In this document: positions 23,794-29,599 of the stretch, piece by piece
How the letters are laid out: each line of letters opens with the position of its first letter
Position numbering within the stretch: the first letter of the stretch is position 1
Source: an uncultured Desulfarculaceae bacterium
GTDB lineage: Bacteria > Desulfobacterota > Desulfarculia > Desulfarculales > Desulfarculaceae
NCBI GenBank assembly: GCA_937908275.1
Contig: CALERA010000434.1
Coordinates: forward strand, 1 to 29,599
Direction of reading: 5' to 3'
Length of the DNA stretch: 29,599 nt
Position numbers and translations under genes: made by a program
Notes under the pieces: model-generated
What the model was told of the DNA's origin: nothing
Seen by the model: the letters and a program-made list of their open reading frames with translations, nothing else
The model's database searches: none

Positions 23794-24570
23794 CTACCAG
23801 GCCCGCGCGGCGGGCGCGCCGTTTTCCAGCCAGAAGGACCCGGCCAGGATCAGCAGGGCCAGGCCCAGGAGCAGGCCGTCCCGCCAGCCGGCCCGGGCCC
23901 CGCGCCAGGCGCTCAGGCGCGCCCCCTGGCCCAGGCCCTTGAGTTCGGCCGCCACCGCCAGCTCCTCGGCCGAGCGCAGCACCCGGAAGACCAGGGGCGC
24001 GAACAACAGGCGGCTGGTCAACAGCGGCGAGGCCATCAGGCTCAGGGGATTGAGGCGCACCCCCTTGAGGCGCAGGCTGTCGGCGATCTGGCGCAGGTCG
24101 GAGATCAGGCTGGGCACCAGGCGGATCATCACCACCAGGGGCAGGTGGATGAACAGCGGCAGGCGCAGTCCCTTCAGGGCGGCCAGGAGTTCGGTGGGCC
24201 GCGCCCCCAGGGCCACCGACAGGGTCAGGCCCAGCAGCACCGCCACCCGCAGGAAGGGAGTCAGGAAGACCGTCCAACCCGACTGCCTGAGGGCCGGCGA
24301 CCATTGGGCCAGGACCCAGCCGCAGCCCAGGGAAAGCAGGAACAGGCCGGCGGCCAGGGCGTAGACCTTGGCCAGCAGGCGCAGGGGGGTGGTGGAAAGG
24401 GCCAGCAGGGTGGCCCAGGCCGCCAGCCAGCCCAGGGCCAGGGGGGACTTGAGCCAGACCACCACCAGGGAGGCGGCCAGGCAGATCAGCATCCGGGCGC
24501 GGACCTCCCGGCCGCCGGCCAGGGACCGCGGGTCCAGCAGGGCGGGGCTAGGCGCGGATGAGACCGGCAT
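23794..24570 (-). CDS. ECF transporter T component (EcfT)
   Basis: 258 residues with several transmembrane helices (for example RMLICLAASLVVVWL and LRVAVLLGLTLSVAL) and the long coupling helices of EcfT (ELLAALKGLRLPLFIHLPLVVM; LISDLRQIADSLRLKGVRL). EcfT joins the S component to the ATPases through two Ala-Arg-Gly motifs. Here the corresponding places read LKG (SLRLKGV and AAELKGLG), so both are altered. The ATG at 24570 has AAGGAG seven bases upstream and overlaps the S-component gene by 23 bases. A longer array partner, the fused ATPase, follows after seven bases. Confidence 0.88.
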   Translation of the reverse strand: MPVSSAPSPALLDPRSLAGGREVRARMLICLAASLVVVWLKSPLALGWLAAWATLLALSTTPLRLLAKVYALAAGLFLLSLGCGWVLAQWSPALRQSGWTVFLTPFLRVAVLLGLTLSVALGARPTELLAALKGLRLPLFIHLPLVVMIRLVPSLISDLRQIADSLRLKGVRLNPLSLMASPLLTSRLLFAPLVFRVLRSAEELAVAAELKGLGQGARLSAWRGARAGWRDGLLLGLALLILAGSFWLENGAPAARAW

Positions 24571-25114
24571 GGCGCAACTCCTTGACGAATTTCAGGCCCC
24601 CGGCCAGGCCCAGCAGCGAGCCCAGGTAGCCCAGACCGATGAAGATCGCCGGCATGATGAACAGGCGCGGGTCCTCACGAAAGGCCAGGAAGGAGAACCC
24701 CAGGGCGATGGCCTTGGAGAGCAGGTCGAAGACCCCCACCCCCACCAGCACCGCCCAGACCTTCTGGTAGCCGCCCAGACCGCGGATCAAAAGGTCGCAG
24801 AGAATGCCCGCCGGCAGCAGGCCGGGCAGCAGCATCAGGCTGCCGCCCAGCAGCAGCAGCGAGAAGATTGATTGGCTGACCACGTACAGGGTCAGCACCC
24901 CGAACTTGGGGGCCTTGAGCAGCAGCACCACCAACAAGACGGTGGCCACCGCGTTCTTGAGCGCCAGGCTCAGGGGATTCATGCCCCCTCCGGCCAGGGC
25001 GATGACCACCCCGGCCACCTTGGTCAGGGCGGCGAAGGCCCCCACCAGGATCAGCTCCCGGGGCTGCCAATAGGGGCGGCGCGGGGCGGGGTTGAGTGTG
25101 GCCGAAGGGGGCAT
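24548..25114 (-). CDS. ECF transporter substrate-specific component (S)
   Basis: 188 residues, about six transmembrane helices, with a short soluble N-terminus (MPPSATLNPAPRRPYWQPREL). The helix-1 region LILVGAFAALTKVAGVVIAL has the ordinary S-component arrangement. AGGGMNPLSLALKN and PGLLPAGILCDLLIRGLGG are hydrophobic family features. The ligand cannot be read directly. Its place between a TonB receptor and HutW, plus the flavodoxin, points to heme or another tetrapyrrole; an ECF heme importer (Lha) is known in lactobacilli. The start at 25114 has AGGAG upstream and lies seven bases after the receptor stop. Confidence 0.82.
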   Translation of the reverse strand: MPPSATLNPAPRRPYWQPRELILVGAFAALTKVAGVVIALAGGGMNPLSLALKNAVATVLLVVLLLKAPKFGVLTLYVVSQSIFSLLLLGGSLMLLPGLLPAGILCDLLIRGLGGYQKVWAVLVGVGVFDLLSKAIALGFSFLAFREDPRLFIMPAIFIGLGYLGSLLGLAGGLKFVKELRHAGLIRA

Positions 25115-25121
25115 GGCGCTC

Positions 25122-27164
25122 CTAGAACTCCACCGACCACTGCACGGCGACGTACTGGCCCGGGGCGGGCAGGGTCTCGCTGGCGGTGGTGTAGGAGGTG
25201 TTGAAGATGTTGTTGAACTCCAGGGTCAGGCGGTAGTCGCCCTTGGCGCCGTAGATGACGCCGGTGGCCAGGTTGCCGGTGACCCAGGAATCATAGGTGA
25301 TGGTTTCGTTGCTGCTGGTGTCCAGCTGTTCGGCTTCCATGGCCCCCCGGGCGAAAACGTCGCCCCACCAGCGCAGATCGCGCATTGGCTTGCGCTCCAT
25401 CCGCAGACCCAGGCGGCCCCAGGCCGGGGGCAGGCCGGTGTCATAGGTGGAGCCGCCCTCGTACTTGAACTGGCGGCGGGAGACGGTGCCGTTGAGGTAG
25501 GGCGTCAGGCGCAGGGGTTGCAGGGTGTACTCGGCCTGCAACTCCACGCCGTAGGTCTCGGCCCCGTCCACGTTGGCGTATTGCTGCCCTCCGCTGACCG
25601 GGGTGGTGGTGATGTAGTCGTCGGCCTCGCTGAAGAAGACCCCCAGGTCCACCAGCCAGTCCTTGCCCGCCCGGCGCAGGCCCAGCTCGTAGCTGTTGCT
25701 GGTCTCGGGCTTGAGGTCGGGGTTGGGATAGGTGGGGCTGGACCCGCCGTGCAGGGTGCCGATGTAGAGCTGCTGGAGGTTGGGGAAGCGATAGCCCTGA
25801 CCGGCCAGGGCGCGCAGACTCAGGTCCTTGGCCGGACGGTAGACCAGGCCCAGGCTGCCCACCAGATGGGAGTCGTTGATGTCCCGGGTGGCCACCGAGG
25901 GATTGGTGGAGCGGGTAAGCTCCGAATCCACCCAGGTCTGGCGCAGGCCGGCGGTGAGGCTGAACTGGGGATGGAAGGCCCATTCCTCCTGGAGGAACAG
26001 GGCCATGGTGCGCATCTGGCCCTCGTAGTAGTAGGTGCTGTCGCTCAGGTAGGGCCGGATGCGGTTGTCGGTCTGGTAGCGGCGCTCCTTGGCCTCCAGG
26101 CCGTCGTCGCTCCAGTCCAGACCAGCGATGAGGTAGTGGTCCTGGGCCGGGGCCAGGTCGCCCTGCAGGGAGCCGCCCCAGGTCTTCTGTTCGTTGTTGG
26201 TGGTGAGGTCCAGTTGACGCTTGTGGCCCGGCATCATGGACATCGAGATGTTGTTGATGAAGTCCTTGAGGGTGCGCTGCCAGTAGGCGTCGGCCCGCAG
26301 CTTGGCCAGGACCCCGTCGCCCTTGTATTCGGCGAAGGCGTTGTACTTCTCCAGGGACCACTTGGGCAGGTCCAGGAACATGGCGGTGATGGGCGAGGAG
26401 ATGCTGCTGCCCGGCACGTGGACGTGCACCTCGCTGTCGTAGCTCTGATAGCCGGCCCCCAGGCTGATGGGGCCGCGATCATAGCCCAACACCGCGCGGT
26501 AATCGTCGAACTTGTAGTCGCTGTGCTCCAGCTTGCCGTCCGGGGTGTCGCGGTCGCCCTGGTCGGAGAGCGCGCCGGACAGGCGATAGCTGAAGCCCTG
26601 GTAGGAGCCGTGCAGGGCGGCGTCGCCGTTCAAGCCCGAGGTGGAGCCGTCGTAGCCGCCGCCCAGGTGCAGTTGCACCGGGCGGTCGCCGCCCTTCTTG
26701 GTGGTGATCTTGACCACGCCGCCGATGGCCTCGGAGCCATAGAGCACGCTGGCCGGACCCTTGATCACCTCCACGCTCTCCACCTCGCTGAGATTGACCA
26801 GGATCGGGCTGCCGTCCATGGATTTCTGGTCTCCGATCTTCTGGCCGTCCACCAGGATCAGCACCCGCTGTCCGCTCTCGCCCCGGATGCTGACCCGCTT
26901 GGCCCCGCTGGCCCCGTTGTCAAAGACCTCCACTCCCGGCACGTCGCGCAGCAGCTCGCCCACGCTCTCGGCCCCGGAGCGCTGGATCTCCTCCTGGCCG
27001 ATGTAGGTGGTGGAGACCGGCACCTCCAGGAGCTTGCGCTCCACCCGGGTGGCGGTCACCGAGACTTCCCGGCTCTCCATGGACTCCTGGGCCAGAGCCA
27101 CGCCGCCCAGGGCCCCGCTCACCACCAGGACGGATGCAATACTCAACCAACCACCGCCTCGCAT
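25122..27164 (-). CDS. TonB-dependent outer-membrane receptor 2, possible heme/tetrapyrrole receptor
   Basis: 680 residues. Signal peptide (1-25, ALA/QES cleavage), TonB box around 33-40 (EVSVTATR), plug (about 45-165; RVSIRGESGQRVLILVDGQK, GPASVLYGSEAIGGVVKITT) and a barrel ending in WSVEF. The barrel carries YRFPNLQQLYI followed by NPDLKPETS, a close form of the FRAP-NPNL region described for heme receptors such as HemR and HasR, and an extracellular-loop candidate SEVHVHVPG with two histidines. Ligand is inferred from those motifs and from the HutW and flavodoxin genes. AAAGGAG seven bases upstream supports the ATG at 27164. The gene lies 13 bases after HutW and seven before the ECF S gene. 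Confidence 0.93.
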   Translation of the reverse strand: MRGGGWLSIASVLVVSGALGGVALAQESMESREVSVTATRVERKLLEVPVSTTYIGQEEIQRSGAESVGELLRDVPGVEVFDNGASGAKRVSIRGESGQRVLILVDGQKIGDQKSMDGSPILVNLSEVESVEVIKGPASVLYGSEAIGGVVKITTKKGGDRPVQLHLGGGYDGSTSGLNGDAALHGSYQGFSYRLSGALSDQGDRDTPDGKLEHSDYKFDDYRAVLGYDRGPISLGAGYQSYDSEVHVHVPGSSISSPITAMFLDLPKWSLEKYNAFAEYKGDGVLAKLRADAYWQRTLKDFINNISMSMMPGHKRQLDLTTNNEQKTWGGSLQGDLAPAQDHYLIAGLDWSDDGLEAKERRYQTDNRIRPYLSDSTYYYEGQMRTMALFLQEEWAFHPQFSLTAGLRQTWVDSELTRSTNPSVATRDINDSHLVGSLGLVYRPAKDLSLRALAGQGYRFPNLQQLYIGTLHGGSSPTYPNPDLKPETSNSYELGLRRAGKDWLVDLGVFFSEADDYITTTPVSGGQQYANVDGAETYGVELQAEYTLQPLRLTPYLNGTVSRRQFKYEGGSTYDTGLPPAWGRLGLRMERKPMRDLRWWGDVFARGAMEAEQLDTSSNETITYDSWVTGNLATGVIYGAKGDYRLTLEFNNIFNTSYTTASETLPAPGQYVAVQWSVEF

Positions 27165-27177
27165 GGGTCCACTCCTT

Positions 27178-28599
27178 TCAGCCGGCCGCCGGGCCGGTCC
27201 GCTTGCCGTACCAATCCAGGTAGTCCATCAGGGCCTGGGTCAGGTTCACCTGCCAGAACTGGCCGGCCAGGGTCAGCTCCACCCAGCCCTGCTTGCGCTC
27301 GATCAGGCCCACTCGGTCCCATTGCTCCAACAGCGGGGCCAGGATGCCGCTCAGGTCCAGTCCGTGCACCCGGCCCAGGCGGTGCAGGTCCACCCGTCCC
27401 AGCTCCAACTCCCCGCCCAACTCGGCCACCACCCCGGCCTGGTCCGGGGGCTCCAGGCACATCACCACCGGCTTGACTCCCTGGTTCACCGCTTCCAGGT
27501 AGCGGTCCGGGTCGCCATCCAGGAAATAGAAGTGACCGGCCCGGCTGCCCCCGGCCCCGGCCCCGAAGGCCAGGCAGTCGGCCTTGCGCTTGATGAGCAG
27601 GTTGTAGAGGTTGCGTTCCCGGGGGGTGCGTCCCCAATGGCAGATGGACAGCCGCCGCCAGCGCGATCGCTCCATCAGGTCCACCCCGCGGGCAAACAGC
27701 GCCGACTGGCGGGCCAGGTCGGCCGGCTCGGCCAGACGACCCTCGCGCACCGCCTGATCCAGGAGGCCGCCGGGGAAGAGGTTGAGCTGATAGAGGTCGG
27801 CCCCGTCGATGCCCAGGTCGGTCAGGGTCTCCAGGTCGGCCTCCCAGCGGTCCATGTCCTGGCCGGGCAGGCCGAAGATCAGGTCGATGACCACCGCCGC
27901 CCGGCCGTCGGCCGCCATCTCGCCCAGGAACTCCAGGACCTCCTCCCGCGCCGCCCGGCGGCCCAGGCCGCGGCGCAGCGCGGTGTCGAAGGACTGCACC
28001 CCGATGGAGAAACGGTTGGCCCCGGCGTCCAGGCAGGCCCGCACCTTTTGCGGGTCAAAACCATAGACCCGGCCCTCCACCGTGATCTCGCAATCGTTGG
28101 TCAGGGGCAGCCACTCCCGGATGGACTCCAGCAGGCGGGCCAGGTCGCCGGCCTCCAGGGCCGAGGGAGTGCCCCCGCCCAGGTAGACCGCCTGCAGGGG
28201 CGGGGTGGCCTGGCGCGGGTCCAGGCCCAACAAGCTCATCTCGCGCAGCAGGGCGTCGGTGTAGGCCCGGCTTTGCCCCGGGGCCAGGGGGCGACCGAAG
28301 AAACCGCAATACAGGCAGCGGCTGGCGCAGAAGGGGATATGGAAGTAGGCCGCCGCCAGGCCCTGGGGTGGGGGACCCTGGGACAGGGTCTCCAGGCGCT
28401 GGCGAGCCTCCTGGTCGCGCAGGGGATGGCCGCTCAGGCCGGGATGCACCGCGCTCTTGCGGGCGAAAGCGTGGGGCAAAGGGTCGACGCCCTCCCGGGC
28501 CAGGACCGGCCGCCGTCCGGCCTGGGCCAGGAAGTCCTCCAACAGGCCCAGCTTGCCCTCCAGGGGCTCCGGTTTTTCCATCGCCGATACCAATTGCAT
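27178..28599 (-). CDS. hutW: Radical SAM anaerobic heme-degrading enzyme (HutW/ChuW/HmuW family)
   Basis: 473 residues. The SAM cluster motif is CASRCLYC (Cys91, 95, 98) within YFHIPFCASRCLYCGFF, the HemW-like arrangement; GGGTPS follows. The N-terminal extension (about 35-60, with DPLPHAFARKSAVH) separates the ChuW/HutW heme-utilisation group from HemW, as does the gene context. ChuW opens heme without oxygen to give anaerobilin, releasing iron. The usual electron donor is a flavodoxin-type protein, and one is encoded in this array (21814). AAGGAG nine bases upstream supports the ATG at 28599. It lies 38 bases after exbD and 13 before receptor 2. Confidence 0.92.
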   Translation of the reverse strand: MQLVSAMEKPEPLEGKLGLLEDFLAQAGRRPVLAREGVDPLPHAFARKSAVHPGLSGHPLRDQEARQRLETLSQGPPPQGLAAAYFHIPFCASRCLYCGFFGRPLAPGQSRAYTDALLREMSLLGLDPRQATPPLQAVYLGGGTPSALEAGDLARLLESIREWLPLTNDCEITVEGRVYGFDPQKVRACLDAGANRFSIGVQSFDTALRRGLGRRAAREEVLEFLGEMAADGRAAVVIDLIFGLPGQDMDRWEADLETLTDLGIDGADLYQLNLFPGGLLDQAVREGRLAEPADLARQSALFARGVDLMERSRWRRLSICHWGRTPRERNLYNLLIKRKADCLAFGAGAGGSRAGHFYFLDGDPDRYLEAVNQGVKPVVMCLEPPDQAGVVAELGGELELGRVDLHRLGRVHGLDLSGILAPLLEQWDRVGLIERKQGWVELTLAGQFWQVNLTQALMDYLDWYGKRTGPAAG

Positions 28600-28637
28600 C
28601 TTGGTCGTCTCCTTGTCTGGGCGCGCGCGGCCGGACC

Positions 28638-29042
28638 TCAGGGCTTGTCCGGCGGCCGGGCCACGATGCGCAGGTCAGCGCGCCCCTCCAGGCGGGCCTG
28701 GTCCAACACCCGCATGAAGGGCGCGAAGGGGGCGCGGCTGTCCACCACCACCTCCACCGGGCGCGAGGGATGGGCCGCCAGCAGGGACGGCAATTGTTCG
28801 GGAGCCAGCAGCTCCTGCCCCTGGTGGATGCGCCCCTCCTGGTCGATGGTCAGGCGCAGGGGCTCGTCACGCCGGGGGGGCTGTTCGGCGCTGGCGGCCT
28901 GGGGCAGGTCCACCTTGATGGAGGGCGGCACCAGGCTGCCGGCCAGGATGAAGAAGATCAGCAGCATGAAGATGACGTCGATGAGGGGGGTCAGGTCGAT
29001 GCCCAACTCCGGCTCCTCGAACAGATCCAGGTCCGGATTCAT
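28638..29042 (-). CDS. exbD: ExbD biopolymer transport protein
   Basis: 134 residues. One N-terminal transmembrane helix with the essential aspartate (LTPLIDVIFMLLIFFILA, Asp22) and a periplasmic domain (about 43-134). ExbD works with ExbB as a proton-driven motor for TonB. The ATG at 29042 overlaps the exbB stop as ATGA. The periplasmic part ends in VDSRAPFAPFMRVLDQAR and ADLRIVARP, as in the family. Confidence 0.96.
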   Translation of the reverse strand: MNPDLDLFEEPELGIDLTPLIDVIFMLLIFFILAGSLVPPSIKVDLPQAASAEQPPRRDEPLRLTIDQEGRIHQGQELLAPEQLPSLLAAHPSRPVEVVVDSRAPFAPFMRVLDQARLEGRADLRIVARPPDKP

Positions 29043-29599
29043 GCCGCTCTCCGCGAGGAGTGGCCGGGAGCCTCGGCGGAATCAACTCCGCAATTGAGGC
29101 CCAAGGCCCGGTAGCTGTGCTCCACCGCCTCGATGCGGAAGCCATGCAGCTTGCGCGAGAGCCAGTGCACCGCCACCAGGCAGGGAATGGCCACCACCAG
29201 GCCCATGATGGTGGTGACCAGGGCCTCCCAGATGCCCTGGGCCAGGACCTTGGGGTCATAGGCGCTGGTGCCGGCCAGGGACTGGAAGACCCGGACCATG
29301 CCCAGCACGGTGCCCAACAGGCCCAGCATCGGCGACAAGGCGGCGATCAGGCGCAGGCCCCCCAGACCGCTGCTGACCCGGCCGAAATGACGATGGAAGA
29401 GATAGGCCACCTCGGCCCGCATGTCCTGGGAGTGGGCGAAGTGGGTCTGGACCACGCTGCCCACCACCGCCACCAGGGGGTTGCGCTCCTGGGCGCAGAA
29501 GTCTTCCAGGCGCTGGTTGGCCTCCAGGCGGGCGAAACAGGCCTTGAAGTGGCGGGCCACCAGGCGCAGGTAGATGAGGTTGCGCAGGAAGAGGTACAG
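29039..29599 (-). CDS. exbB: ExbB/TolQ/MotA family proton channel (N-terminus cut by window edge)
   Basis: 187 residues are visible; the frame stays open to base 29599 (the first codons there read LYLFLRNLIYLRL), so the gene starts outside the window. The MotA/TolQ/ExbB domain is clear: NPLVAVVGSVVQTHF, then LRLIAALSPMLGLLGTVLGMVRVFQSL and ALVTTIMGLVVAIPCLVAVHWL as the last two transmembrane helices. It is the first visible gene of the array, and exbD overlaps its stop. The array promoter must lie beyond the window. Confidence 0.94.
   Translation of the reverse strand: MYLFLRNLIYLRLVARHFKACFARLEANQRLEDFCAQERNPLVAVVGSVVQTHFAHSQDMRAEVAYLFHRHFGRVSSGLGGLRLIAALSPMLGLLGTVLGMVRVFQSLAGTSAYDPKVLAQGIWEALVTTIMGLVVAIPCLVAVHWLSRKLHGFRIEAVEHSYRALGLNCGVDSAEAPGHSSRRAA

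Noticed and set aside
25092..27476. Plus-strand 794-residue open frame opposite TonB receptor 2
   Set aside because: Antisense shadow of an intact receptor gene.

Overview
The window is GC-rich DNA from what looks like an anaerobic deltaproteobacterium (Desulfobacterota, possibly Desulfarculales-like). That placement is inferred from family resemblances (the SecA N-terminus, the M23 peptidase with an N-terminal 'LRKFTILVVPEGTHSVKRF' region, the short ArgA-like acetyltransferase, the HutW/ECF/TonB gene mix); no rRNA is present to confirm it. Almost every gene lies on the minus strand. The exceptions are one histidine kinase and one tRNA gene. Many long plus-strand open frames are GC-driven shadows of minus-strand genes.

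Positions 1-11200 are mostly housekeeping genes. They are: the N-terminal part of secA (cut by the window edge); an M23 murein peptidase with its own promoter and terminator; pmbA/tldE coupled to an ArgA-type acetyltransferase; a PEP-CTERM 'choice-of-anchor A' surface protein with its own promoter and terminator; a coupled trio of a small cysteine protein, argS and a SPOR-domain protein; a plus-strand PAS histidine kinase with a cysteine cluster; and alanine racemase.

Positions 11200-13726 hold a tRNA-Arg(TCT) with a near-consensus promoter and a perfect-palindrome terminator. Immediately downstream is a decayed tyrosine-integrase fragment, which suggests an old integration site. Next come a cytidylate-kinase-like protein and a YjbE-type TerC membrane protein, which share an operon with a long untranslated leader.

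Positions 13727-29599 are one tightly packed minus-strand array of 17 genes. In transcription order: exbB (cut by the edge), exbD, a HutW/ChuW-type radical-SAM heme-degrading enzyme, TonB-dependent receptor 2, ECF S component, ECF T component, a fused double ECF ATPase, a flavodoxin resembling HmuF, a PNPOx/HutZ-fold protein, tonB, a HypB/UreG-like GTPase, a soluble ABC ATPase, a signal-less binding-protein-fold protein, TonB-dependent receptor 1, and a NitT/TauT-type binding protein, permease and ATPase. Starts and stops mostly overlap (ATGA, TGATG, TTGA) or lie within 20 bases, so this is probably a single operon. The best reading is an anaerobic heme or tetrapyrrole (or metal-chelate) acquisition system. 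TonB-ExbBD powers two outer-membrane receptors. An ECF importer and a NitT-type ABC importer cross the inner membrane. HutW, the flavodoxin and the PNPOx protein process the cargo. The GTPase / soluble ABC ATPase / cytoplasmic binding-protein trio has no function I can assign and is the most novel-looking part.
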